Origin: Bin87 sp965262485
Lineage (GTDB): Bacteria; Chloroflexota; Dehalococcoidia; Lucifugimonadales; UBA3495
NCBI GenBank assembly: GCA_965262485.1
Contig: OZ253540.1
Location: 1,860,001-1,924,000 of the forward strand
Length of the DNA stretch: 64,000 bases
Direction: 5' to 3'
Each line of letters begins with the position of its first letter. Position 1 is the stretch's first letter. Shown in pieces: positions 9,093 to 18,068 of this stretch. The notes beneath the pieces are model-generated. The model ran no database searches. It had not been told where the DNA came from and saw only the letters and a list, made by a program, of their open reading frames with translations. Made by a program: the position numbers and the translations under genes.

Positions 9093-9965
9093 TTAGGCTG
9101 CCGGCTGCATAGCATTCGCGAAGGCGTCTGCCGCTTCCTGTTGCCATCCCTCGAGGGCGTGGGCGTAGATTTCCATGGTGATTCTGGGACTCGAATGACC
9201 CAGACGCTGCGCAGCCACGGCATAGTTTGGCCGCACATCCAGCAACACCGATGCGTAAAAATGCCTCAGGCTTCGCAACATAACACTTGGGCATCCCGCG
9301 CGTTTTGCCAATCTTTTCACCGCATGCATGACCGTGTTGGGGTGCGACCACCCGGTCCATCCGCTCCGAGGGAAGACAATGTCAGGTGGTGCCACGCCCA
9401 GTTGACCCGCTAGTTCTTCTTGTTTTGCTCGGTGCTTACGCAGGACTCCCACGGTCAGTGCATCCAGTGCTACGATGCGTTCCCCGCTTGCCGTTTTCGG
9501 TGGCTCCAAAGACACGCCACCGGCTGTCACAACTAGGGACTGACATATGTGCAGGACTCCTTCGTCCAGATCGATGTTTTCCCACGTCAAAGCTAGGGCT
9601 TCACCTCGGCGCATCCCAGTGAATATGTGCATTGGAGAAAGTTTCATCAGTTCGATGCGCCCCAAGATAGGTTTGATGTGGAGTCGGATGATGCCCTCGT
9701 AACGGTCGATGGTTTTTTGGCGGCGGTTGGGAACGATGACTTCAGCCAGCCATTTGTCCAGCCATTCTCCAAGCTTGTACCGCGCTTTGGAAAGAGTGAT
9801 GCCTCTATCCAACTCGGACAGGATTTCGCGAAGCCTGCGCTCAGCGTCCGCCTTTCAGCCACGGACCGTTTCCGTCTTGCGTATGCGTTTGCCATGGGCG
9901 TCGCGGCCCAGGAACGTCTGAATTTCCCAGGAGCCTGGGCTACGCTGCCTGATCGTGCCTTTCAT
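9093..9965 (-). pseudogene. int: Tyrosine recombinase (phage-type integrase), degenerate
   Basis: The gene starts at ATG 9965 behind CAGGAGGTAAC and opens MKGTIRQRSPGSWEIQTFLG, the usual AP2/Arm-type DNA-binding start. Codon 37 is TGA (9855-9857), after which the frame continues with KADAERRLREILSELDRG. The core-binding domain runs straight from LSPMH into FTGMRRGEALAL, so roughly 80-90 residues are deleted. In the catalytic domain the box I Arg (MRRGE), the Lys (PKT), box II Arg (SLRH), GHSS and the Tyr nucleophile (MEIYAH) are visible, but the box II first His position is Arg (LRSLRH for HDLRH). With three lesions it is unlikely to work. Confidence 0.88.
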
Positions 9966-10292
9966 AACGAGTTACCTCCTGTTGAGTCGCAAGTATCAGA
10001 CTTGCGGATTTCCGACGGTGCGTTGTCCATGCGGCGGATGCTTCCCCTCCAACCTGACAGCCGGCACCTGTAACCGACAAGTTGTCGAGGGCTGCGACAG
10101 ACGCGAACCCTTCGGATCCGGCAGTGTACCAAACGACACCGGCGATTCCCCGAGCGCAAAGCCCGCATCGTGTCAGCATACGCAATCAATTTTTCCGCGT
10201 ATCCGACGAAACTATTTGCTAGCGCATAGGGAATATTCGCGGCCGACCTCGCCGGTCCAACCTGAGAAGATCGCCTCACCGTGCTTCGTCGG
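9966..10292. other. Intergenic between integrase and excisionase
   Basis: No recognisable gene. Minus-strand open stretches of about 80-105 codons occur in two frames but match no family I know and have ordinary composition for random frames. The integrase ribosome-binding site is at its left edge. Confidence 0.4.
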
Positions 10293-10505
10293 TCATGTAC
10301 CGGTCTCTGATGCGGCGTCGGATGCTTTGTCGCCTTGGTTCACGAGCCCAACGATGCGGTCCAATGCCGGACGTGGAATCAAAATGCGACGGCCCATCCT
10401 GATGGATTCGATCCGGCCGCACCTGATCTCCTCCCGGACCATCCATTCACTCACACCCATCGCGGCGGCAGCTTCCCGTACTGTGTACGCCAATCGTTCT
10501 GTCAT
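10293..10505 (-). CDS. Excisionase-like helix-turn-helix protein
   Basis: 70-residue protein opening MTERLAYTVREAAAAMGVSE, followed by WMVREEIRCGRIESIRMGRR, a MerR-type/HTH_17 excisionase fold: recognition helix, then a wing with the G-R-I motif. The ATG at 10505 gives the standard domain start. It lies 327 bp upstream of the integrase in the same orientation, the usual place for a recombination directionality factor. It might control excision or integrase expression; with the integrase broken its present role is unclear. Confidence 0.75.
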   Translation of the reverse strand: MTERLAYTVREAAAAMGVSEWMVREEIRCGRIESIRMGRRILIPRPALDRIVGLVNQGDKASDAASETGT

Positions 10506-10762
10506 ACTAAATCTCCAATCTCTCGGCTCGTCATTGGATGTCGTCCGAGCCGGTACTGCGCGTTGGACGTGGGCAAAACCAATCGGAGGAGCGCAGCGAC
10601 GGCGGCTTCTCGATGGTCCACCCACAACATGGTGGAACCGTACAACAGACTGGAAGACCGCCGTTTTGCGAATTTGAGCTAAGTCGTGGCGCGGCGTTTT
10701 GATGGTCGGCCCGGTGGTCGTGCTTCGTCGCTCGATTTAGGTTAGCTGGGCAGGGAGGAGTC

Positions 10763-11053
10763 TCAAGGTCGTTGCACTAACCCGGATAGTAGGACGGCCT
10801 TTCCCCGTTTATCCAAGTCTGGCCGGATCGCGTCGCTCTCCTGGTCGTCGGTGCTGGTGGCCAGGTTGGTTACCGGCCCAACCGATTGCGGCTCCACCGC
10901 TGGCAGGGGAGATTGGGCATTCGCTCCGAACCCAGCCAGCGCCACCGCCAGAATGGATAGCAGCAAGAACAGTCCGATCAATAAGCCTCGTCGCCGGAAT
11001 GCACTCGATATCCCAGAAGGAGGCCAGAGGAGTTTCCCACAGTAGTACAGCAA
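10763..11053 (-). pseudogene. Truncated 5' copy of FN3-LRR secreted protein gene
   Basis: The first roughly 73 codons (signal peptide and the start of the first FN3 domain) repeat those of the gene at 11258-13651, and the DNA is identical from 10834 to 11060. After that the frame runs into unrelated residues and stops. It marks a tandem duplication whose remaining part was lost. Confidence 0.8.
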
Positions 11054-11060
11054 GGTTCAC
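10834..11060. repeat. Exact 227-bp direct repeat, copy 1
   Basis: Identical by eye to 13432-13658 (offset 2598). It covers the 5' end of the FN3-LRR gene. Perfect identity implies a recent duplication or gene conversion. Confidence 0.85.
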
Positions 11061-11257
11061 ATCCGCGAAATGTTTTGCGACCGATGTCTGGTTAGTTCGC
11101 TGTTGCCAAGGCCTGATCTCAGCCACATGGTATTTCGCCGGCGCTCAGAGCAGCACAGGCGAATACAGCGTTAGTCGGGAACAGGGTAGAGTGGCAATGA
11201 CGCACTATCACGGTTGGGTGTCATTACCTCGCTGGAAGCGCTCGCCTTTCCCACTTT

Positions 11258-13651
11258 CTATCGTTGATCGTCTTTTCGGAATTGTGATAGTCCGTCCATG
11301 GCAATCCTCGCCCGGCCCCCAGTTGCCTCGTAGAAATTTATATACGCGTCGTCCGCATCCATGCCCACGTGACTAAACTGAGCGATTTCGTTGCTCAAGA
11401 ATTCCAGTTTACCGATAGTCGCCGGGTACTTCTCATCGATCAGCAGTATCGCCGCTGCCCGAAACTCACGCTGCGCCTCAGAGGCTTGGGGAAGCCGCCC
11501 GCCGTGAACCGAGATCACATCATCAATCGTGTACCTTTTTATTTCGTTGGTGGTGAAAATACGACCAACTTCAACCCATTTCGCATCGGCAGCCACCCAA
11601 AACTCAGGAACCTCTTCCGGCGGAATGAATCCCGCAAGATACAGTTCGAGCGGTGCGTATCCTATTTTTTCACCATGCTCGGATTCGGCTGAGTACATAT
11701 TTTCTCCGAGCTTCACAATCTCATCAAAGGGAGTCCTGAACCACCCTCCCAAAACCCCAAAGATATTAGACGCACCATACCAGTGAGAACCGTCGGAGAT
11801 CTCTGATATTAGAATGAAGGCGCCCCACCTATGCATCAACTCATGCAAGAAAGTGAGCGACTGGGCAGCCCACAAATGAGAATATACCGTCACTCCTTGG
11901 AGCCGGCCTATGGACCCAAGTTCGTCGCTATTGTCAAAAACATCAAGCCCTATGCCTCTGACATCGTTTGATACAGATTGATAGAAAGCGAAGGGCGTAT
12001 TTGGCGGTTGACGCAATCCAGGCCCGATAATCATTAGGAAGTCAAACTCGTCTTCGAAGTACTTATAGAAACTCCGAGTGTAGACGGATATATCATTTTG
12101 AAAGTTCGCAGATTGCACAGGCAGGACGAACAGATTATCATTATATATCTGCGGACCATCTTCTACAGTGAAAACCTCGGTTGTAAAATCAAGGTCCAAG
12201 TAATTTACTGTAACGCCTCTTGATATGAGGATGGAAATGTGAACGTTGATGGACTCAGCACTGAGAGGACAATAGGATACGTCCAATGTATGTAAGTTGG
12301 TGAGACCCAACAGAGGAGAAACATCGTGTACTAACGTCCCACTGATGTTCAACAGATCTAGCTTGGTGAGACTTCTTAGTGGAGAAACATCCTCTATCGG
12401 GTGACCGGCAATCTGGAGGTGCTCAAGCCGAATTAGACCTGACAAAGCTGATATGTCCGACAGGGTACTGTCGCTACTGCCGACAAAGCTGAACACACGC
12501 AAACTTGTAAGGTCTGACAGATCCGACAGGCCGGTGATGTTGTTGGCACTGATCTCCAGTTCGTAAAGGGAGGTAAGGCCGCTTAGTTCAGACGGTAACT
12601 CCCCCTTCAAGTTGTTAGAAAATAGATCGAGGCCGGTGACGCGCCCGGTACTACCGTCCGTGGTTACGCCGTACCATTCTCCGATAGGCTTGTCGCTCAG
12701 CCAGTTCGTGCTGTTGTGCCAACTCGGGCCGCCGGTGGCATTGTAGAGCGCGACCAGCGCGGTGCGGTCGGTGGCTGCGCCAGTGTTGGTGGCTGGTGGT
12801 AATTGGGGAGGCGCCGAGGTTTGCGGCGGCGTGGCCGGTATCCAGTCGGACCAACTGCCCCAAACCGTGCCGTAATCAACCCAGTTCCACCGCATCCCGA
12901 TGACGACGAAATGGTAGGAAGTCCCGCCCTCCAACTCTCTGATCACGCCCTGAGATCCCGCGAATGGAGCCATCCGCGCCGAGCCGTAGCTGCCCGCCAA
13001 CAGCTCCGCTGACTTGACGTAGACCACGAAATGCACCTGGGCGTTTCGGGCCTCAGTCCAGGCAAGTTGAACTGCCCCCGCCTCTTGCCCGTCGGTGCTG
13101 GCGGTCAGATTGGCCACCGAACCGACCGACCGCGGCTCCTCAGGCACTGGTTGGCCTCCAGTGGTTGAGGCAGCTCCCGATGTCGTGTCCGATACCCAGT
13201 CGGACCAACTACCCCAAACGGTGTCGTAATCGACCCAGTTCCACCGCATTCCGATGACGATGAAATGGTAGGACGTCCCTCCCTGCAACCCGCTGATCAC
13301 GCCCTCCGAGCCGGCAAAGGGCGCCATTTGAGCTGATCCATAATTGCCCGCCGTTAGCTCCGCCGATTTGACGTAGACCACGAAATGGACCTGCGCATTT
13401 TCAGCTTCTGACCAGGAGAGCCGGACCACGCCGCTCTCCTGGTCGTCGGTGCTGGTGGCCAGGTTGGTTACCGGCCCAACCGATTGCGGCTCCACCGCTG
13501 GCAGGGGAGATTGGGCATTCGCTCCGAACCCAGCCAGCGCCACCGCCAGAATGGATAGCAGCAAGAACAGTCCGATCAATAAGCCTCGTCGCCGGAATGC
13601 ACTCGATATCCCAGAAGGAGGCCAGAGGAGTTTCCCACAGTAGTACAGCAA
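11258..13651 (-). CDS. Secreted FN3-LRR protein with HExxH metallopeptidase-like domain
   Basis: 797 residues. Start is TTG 13651, directly preceded by an in-frame stop. A signal peptide (GLLIGLFLLLSILAVALAG) ends near residue 47. Two fibronectin type III-like repeats follow (about 55-150 and 175-270; each has VxLxWxxAxNAQVHFVVYVKSAEL and GTSYHFVVIGM). Next is a leucine-rich-repeat segment (about 300-470) opening with DRTALVALYNATGGPSWHNS, typical of bacterial LRR proteins. The C-terminal third has FLHELMHRWGAF with HELMH at residues 603-607, a zincin-type motif, then LELYLAGFIPPEEV. It probably acts at the cell surface or is secreted. A third zinc ligand is not obvious, so catalysis is inferred only. 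Confidence 0.8.
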   Translation of the reverse strand: MLYYCGKLLWPPSGISSAFRRRGLLIGLFLLLSILAVALAGFGANAQSPLPAVEPQSVGPVTNLATSTDDQESGVVRLSWSEAENAQVHFVVYVKSAELTAGNYGSAQMAPFAGSEGVISGLQGGTSYHFIVIGMRWNWVDYDTVWGSWSDWVSDTTSGAASTTGGQPVPEEPRSVGSVANLTASTDGQEAGAVQLAWTEARNAQVHFVVYVKSAELLAGSYGSARMAPFAGSQGVIRELEGGTSYHFVVIGMRWNWVDYGTVWGSWSDWIPATPPQTSAPPQLPPATNTGAATDRTALVALYNATGGPSWHNSTNWLSDKPIGEWYGVTTDGSTGRVTGLDLFSNNLKGELPSELSGLTSLYELEISANNITGLSDLSDLTSLRVFSFVGSSDSTLSDISALSGLIRLEHLQIAGHPIEDVSPLRSLTKLDLLNISGTLVHDVSPLLGLTNLHTLDVSYCPLSAESINVHISILISRGVTVNYLDLDFTTEVFTVEDGPQIYNDNLFVLPVQSANFQNDISVYTRSFYKYFEDEFDFLMIIGPGLRQPPNTPFAFYQSVSNDVRGIGLDVFDNSDELGSIGRLQGVTVYSHLWAAQSLTFLHELMHRWGAFILISEISDGSHWYGASNIFGVLGGWFRTPFDEIVKLGENMYSAESEHGEKIGYAPLELYLAGFIPPEEVPEFWVAADAKWVEVGRIFTTNEIKRYTIDDVISVHGGRLPQASEAQREFRAAAILLIDEKYPATIGKLEFLSNEIAQFSHVGMDADDAYINFYEATGGRARIAMDGLSQFRKDDQR

Positions 13652-13658
13652 GGTTCAC
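13432..13658. repeat. Exact 227-bp direct repeat, copy 2
   Basis: Pairs with 10834-11060. This copy is the true 5' end of the intact FN3-LRR gene. Confidence 0.85.
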
Positions 13659-13673
13659 GTCCGTGTAATGACT

Positions 13674-14922
13674 GTAACAGTTCAGACTTGGTGAGGTGAA
13701 TTGGGCGAAGGCGGGTTGCCGAAGGCTGGCGCGGGCGGCGGTGTTATATCATATACAGGGCATGGATACTGAATTGACCTCACCACCGTCGACCGCGATG
13801 TTCTCAGAGCCATTATCGCCGAGTTACAGGCTCTGATTGAGCGGTTGCAGCGGCGGATTGCCGAACTGGAGGGCAAGGCAGAACCGGGCGGCCCGCTCCG
13901 AATGCCCGGCCTCAAGGCGAAATCGGGCCGGAAGCCCCCAGCGCAGCAGGGGCCCCGCAAGCAGCGACGCCACGGCTTTGCCCGCGCCCGCATGACACCG
14001 ACCCACCGGGTGGAGCGCTGTCCCGACTGCGGAACCCAGTTGTCCGGCGTCTGGATCCAGCGCACTCTGGAAGTCATCGAGCTGCCCCAAGTTCCGGCGG
14101 AAGTTACCGAGCACGTCTATATTGCTCGGACTTGCCCGGCGTGCCGACGGCGCTGCACACACCTCCGGCGGAACTGGACGGCGTGGTCCTGGGCCAGCAG
14201 CGCCGCGGCGTCAACGCGCTCAGCCTGATCGCCACGCTGCGGGAAGCGGGGCGGCTGCCCATCCGCAGCGTCCAGTGGTATCTGGACACCGTGCATGGGT
14301 TGCGCCGCAGCGTGGGGGCCATCGTGAGCGCCATCCATCGCACGGCGCAGCGGGCCCAACCAGCGGTGGCTGGGATTGTGGACTGCATCCGCGCCAGCCC
14401 GGTGGTCCACGCCGACGAAACCGGCTGGCGTCAGAGCGGGGCCAACGGCTACGTGTGGACTTGCAGCGCCCCCACCGAACGCTACTGCCCCTGTTCAAGC
14501 CAGGGGCAGGCTCTGCTGCGGGACATCCACGACCAGCGCACCCTCTACCCCGATGCTGCGCCACTGGCCAGGTGGGCCGACGCCGTCCACAGGATTTACG
14601 ACCGGGCCAAAGCCTTCACTCATCCCCAGGCCAAGCTGTGCCGACGCATCGAGCGCCACATCAAGAGCCTGCTCCGTACTGGATACGGGGAACTCTTCGT
14701 CTTCGTGGCCGAACCGGACGTGCCTTCAGACAACAACGCCGCCGAGCGCAGCCTGCGACATCTGGTCGTCAGCCACAAGGTCAGCGGCGGCGCCCGGTCG
14801 GAGCAGGGCGCCGAGAGCAAGATGACGCTGGCATTCCTCTTCGGCACCTGGCGCGCCCAAGGTCTAAATCCGCTCGCCGCCTGCCGTCAACTGCTCGTTT
14901 CCCCTCTACTCTGAACTGTTAC
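13674..14922 (+). mobile_element. IS66-family element, copy 1 (defective)
   Basis: Ends carry the inverted repeat GTAACAGTTCAGA (left) and its complement CTCTGAACTGTTAC (right). No convincing 8-bp target duplication is seen. The only gene is a broken IS66 transposase, so the copy is not autonomous. Confidence 0.85.
13762..14914 (+). pseudogene. IS66 transposase (TnpC-type), broken
   Basis: The leader (ALIERLQRRIAELEG), the zinc-finger segment (CPDCGTQLSG ... RTCPACRRRC) and the DDE domain (SPVVHADETGWR; DNNAAERSLRHLV) are recognisable. A one-base loss near 13771 and an extra two bases near 14155 shift the frame, and the region with the second catalytic Asp (present in copy 2 as VLVSDCYAAYHHY) is deleted. 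A nine-codon palindromic insertion (14488-14514, PCSSQGQAL) sits at the deletion join and another copy is at 14664-14690. Confidence 0.88.
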
Positions 14923-15198
14923 GTGTAGCCGTGTGTATAATCTCCACTGAAAGACCCTGCGTGGGCCGCTCAGGGCCGTCGCGGGCTCCTCTTTCACCCG
15001 GTCACGGTGAACCTTTCGAACCATCGGCCTATGGTGAGGGCGCCCTGCGGCTAGCTGAGGATGAGCAGAAAACAATAGAGGCTGTTTCCTATCTATCGCC
15101 CCGATGGCCGGAATTTAATGTTGACTCTGGCGACGCGCGGAAATATCATCGAGAGTAACACGGAACCGTATCCCCACACTTTTCACGGAGGGGTGAAC

Positions 15199-16314
15199 AT
15201 GGACTTTGGATTGTTTACTACTTGGAACGCTGTTTACGAAGGCGGCAAGGTCCCCTGGGACCCCGACTATCAGGACGGTAGGCTCCTGGAAGCCGAGGCC
15301 TACAAGCAGAACTTCCGGGAGATCGAGCACATCGAGGATGCGGGCTGGGACTACGTCTGGTTCGGCGGCGGTCACTTTTCCACCCAGGGCAGCATGGACC
15401 CCCAGTCCCTCATGCTGTCGGCCGTCATCGCCAACCACACCAAGAACATAAGGATTGGCACCTCCATCCACCGCCCGACCCTACGGTTACCCGGTGAGAC
15501 CCCGTCGCTGCGGGCGTTGCCCCACGAAAGGTACGCCTTTGACAACCTCCAGCCCGAGGACCCCTTCCAGGTTGCGGAACAGGCTGCCATCATTGACCAG
15601 ATCAGCGAGGGACGCTTCATCTACGGAGCAGGGGCCCGCACTCGTGGCTCTGCCGAGCGCCGAGAGTACTTCTTCGAGTACCTCGAGCTGCTCAAGCAGC
15701 TGTGGGACGAGGACAGATTTTCCGGTTTCGAGGGCAAGTACTTCAACTACCCCGCGTTCTACGAGAGCTACATGAGCATCCCCAAGCCGGTGCAGAAGCC
15801 GATGCCAATGCTGCTACCCGTGGACAGCCAGGAGAGCTTCGTGCCCATGGGCGAGCAGGGGTACCGCATTGCCATCGGCGCCGGCAGTTCCCCTCACAAC
15901 CTGCGGGGCTCCGCCATCCTCCGCGAGGACGTCAATGCCTACCGCAAGGCGTGGATAGACGCCGGGCATGAAGGAGAGCCTAGCACCGTAGTGCGGGTGC
16001 CCACTCTCGTTGCCGACACCAAGGGAAAGGCCGACCGCCGGGTCGAAAACCTCATGGACCTCGCCCGCATCTATTACGCGGGCCGGGTGGGCATCGGCAG
16101 CACCGACGCCGGCAGCGCCGGCCCCGATGCCACCGAGGAAGTCAACCTCTTCGGAACGCCGGAAGAGGTGGTCGAGAAAATCCACATGTTCAGGGAGGCT
16201 TTCACTACCGACGAGATTATGTTCGAGTGCAACTGGACATCATCCGTCCCCCGCGAGGTAGTCATGGACACCTTGAAGTGCCTCTCCGAAGACGTCATTC
16301 CCCACTTCAAATAG
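15199..16314 (+). CDS. LLM-class flavin-dependent oxidoreductase
   Basis: 371-residue luciferase-like monooxygenase (bacterial luciferase/F420 superfamily), opening MDFGLFTTWN. WFGGGHFSTQG near residue 54, the strand IRIGTS followed by a loop, and QAAIIDQISEGRFIYGAG near residue 135 are family signatures. The ATG at 15199 has ACGGAGGGG upstream; an earlier in-frame ATG at 15118 adds 27 unrelated residues. The gene is intact and alone between two IS66 copies, so it may be island cargo. Substrate and flavin versus F420 use cannot be decided from sequence. Confidence 0.92.
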   Translation: MDFGLFTTWNAVYEGGKVPWDPDYQDGRLLEAEAYKQNFREIEHIEDAGWDYVWFGGGHFSTQGSMDPQSLMLSAVIANHTKNIRIGTSIHRPTLRLPGETPSLRALPHERYAFDNLQPEDPFQVAEQAAIIDQISEGRFIYGAGARTRGSAERREYFFEYLELLKQLWDEDRFSGFEGKYFNYPAFYESYMSIPKPVQKPMPMLLPVDSQESFVPMGEQGYRIAIGAGSSPHNLRGSAILREDVNAYRKAWIDAGHEGEPSTVVRVPTLVADTKGKADRRVENLMDLARIYYAGRVGIGSTDAGSAGPDATEEVNLFGTPEEVVEKIHMFREAFTTDEIMFECNWTSSVPREVVMDTLKCLSEDVIPHFK

Positions 16315-16344
16315 GCGGGGAGTTTGATTGGAGGGAACCAGGGC

Positions 16345-16369
16345 GGGCCGCCAACCGGCGGCCCGTTTC
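16345..16369 (+). terminator. Probable intrinsic terminator after LLM gene
   Basis: GGGCCGCC and GGCGGCCC form an 8-bp GC stem with an AACC loop, followed by GTTTCC. It starts 30 bp after the LLM stop codon. The weak T-tract lowers confidence. Confidence 0.5.
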
Positions 16370-16393
16370 CTAAACTACCTGAGTTCGGGATAA

Positions 16394-16505
16394 GGGATGC
16401 CTCCCAAAGAAAGAACGGCTATTCTTTCTGGTAGACGATACCAAGGAGGCATCCCCTGTGAGGAAACTCAAGCTGTTCTGCAATGTCGATGATTTCTGGC
16501 AAGCT
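16394..16505 (+). mobile_element. 5' fragment of an IS982-like element, cut by IS66 copy 2
   Basis: An inverted repeat GGGATGCCTCC (16394-16404) / GGAGGCATCCC (16445-16455) precedes a GTG at 16458 that opens VRKLKLFCNVDDFWQ, which resembles the N-terminus of IS982-family transposases (the FCxVDDF motif). The frame ends at 16505, exactly where the IS66 end begins. No distal half was found in this window. Confidence 0.6.
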
Positions 16506-17921
16506 GTAACTGTTCAGAGTTGGTGGGATGAATTGGCTGAAGGTGGTTTGGGGGACGCTGGCGCTGGCAGTGAGGATTATGTCATATAGTAGGCATGGAT
16601 GCCGGAATTGACCTGAACAGCGCCAGCCGCCAGGTTCTCATTGCGGTCATCGTCCGACAGCAGGCGATCATCGAGCGCTTGGAGAAACGGATTGCCCAGT
16701 TGGAAGGCCAGGCCAAACCCCCGGGCTCCCGCCGAATGCCAGGCTTGAAGCCCAAAGCGGGCCGTAAACCTGCCCAGCCCAAAGGGCCCCGCAAGTCGCG
16801 GCCCCAGGGCTTTGCCCGCACCCGCATGACACCCACCCAGCGGGTAGAGCACGTGATGGAGCACTGCCCCGACTGCGGAACTCAGCTGTCCGGCGGGTGG
16901 ACGCAGCGTACTCGAGAAGTCATTGATGTACCGGTGGTTGAGGCGGAAGTTACCGAGCACGTCTATATGGCCCGCACCTGCCCCGGGTGCCGACGCCGCT
17001 GTATTCCTCCGGCGCAACTGGACGGCGTGGTGATGGGGCGCCAGCGTCTGGGGGTCAATCCTGAATCAAGTTCAGGACAGGCTCTGATCAGCCTGATTGC
17101 CATGCTGCGGGAGGATGCTCGGCTGCCCATTGGCACAATCCAGCGCTATCTGCGCACCGTCCATGAGCTGCCGTCAGCAGGGGAGCCATCGTGGATGCGG
17201 TGCGGTGCATCGCACCGCCCGAAAGGCCAGGGCGTGGTGGCGGGCATATTGGAACGCATCCGCGGCAGTCCGGTGGTCCACGCCGATGAAACGGGCTGGC
17301 GTGAGGGTGGCCACAACGGATACGTGTGGACCTTCAGCGCTCCCACCCAGCGGTACTTCCTGCGGCGGAACCGGAGCCAGGCGATCGTGGATGAAGCTCT
17401 GGGCGACGCATTCTCCGGTGTGCTGGTCAGCGATTGCTACGCCGCTTATCACCACTACGACGGCCCCAAGCAGCGCTGCTGGGTGCACCCCTGTTCAAGC
17501 CAGGGGCAGGCTCTCTGCGGGACAGCCACGACCTTGTGCACCCTCTACCCAGATGATGCGCCACTGGCGCGGTGGGCTGACGCCGTCCACCGGCTCTATA
17601 CCCGGGCCAAAGCCTTCACCCATCCCCAGGCCAGGCGGCGGCGCACCGCCCAACTGGCTCTGGAACGGCAACTGCTGGCCGTCTGTCGCCCTTATCTGAC
17701 CGACAATCTGCGGCACAGTCCCGCCTCTGCCGACGCATCCAGCGCCACATCAAGAGCCTGCCCCGCACTGGATACGGGAACTCTTCGTCTTCGTGGCCGA
17801 ACCCGAAGTCCCGGCGGACAACAACGCCGCCTTCCCGATTCGGCGCCTGGCGCACCCAAGGCTTCAACCCTCTCACCGCCTGCAGACAATTGCTCACTTC
17901 CCCTCAACCCTGAACTGTTAC
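16506..17921 (+). mobile_element. IS66-family element, copy 2 (defective)
   Basis: Left end GTAACTGTTCAGAG and right end CCTGAACTGTTAC form near-matching terminal repeats. It lies inside the IS982-like fragment. It carries three palindromic elements of the AGAGCCTGC family (17059-17085, 17488-17514, 17753-17778). Confidence 0.85.
16595..17921 (+). pseudogene. IS66 transposase, copy 2, broken
   Basis: The frame from ATG 16595 (MDAGIDLNSASRQVLIAVIV) keeps the zinc-finger (CPDCGTQLSG, RTCPGCRRRC) and part of the DDE catalytic domain (SPVVHADETGWR; GVLVSDCYAAYHHY). After about residue 300 the frame is lost: the DNNAAERxLR region appears only in other frames (near 17820) and the open frame runs out beyond the IS end. 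Palindromic insertions add PESSSGQAL after GVN and PCSSQGQAL after CWVH. Confidence 0.87.
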
Positions 17922-18068
17922 GTGCGCGGCCGACTCCGTGCGTTTTGAACGGCAAAATGGTATGTCGAGGGTAACGACTCCGGCGTGGTCTTGGGCCGCA
18001 GCACAAGTTCTGCGACCACGGTGGAAGGCCGCTTTCGGAGAAGACATACAAATCACGAGGTGCGAATT

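Noticed and set aside
9855..9857. In-frame TGA of the integrase as another selenocysteine codon
   Set aside because: Integrases have no Sec position here, no stem-loop is evident, and the gene has further lesions.
9955..10677. A 240-codon plus-strand open frame over the excisionase region
   Set aside because: Overlaps the excisionase-like gene and the integrase start on the other strand. No family pattern, no ribosome-binding site.
13674..17921. Compound transposon formed by IS66 copies 1 and 2 carrying the LLM gene
   Set aside because: Both copies lie in the same orientation around the LLM gene, but neither has matching target duplications or a working transposase, and the outer ends show no duplication; only proximity supports it.
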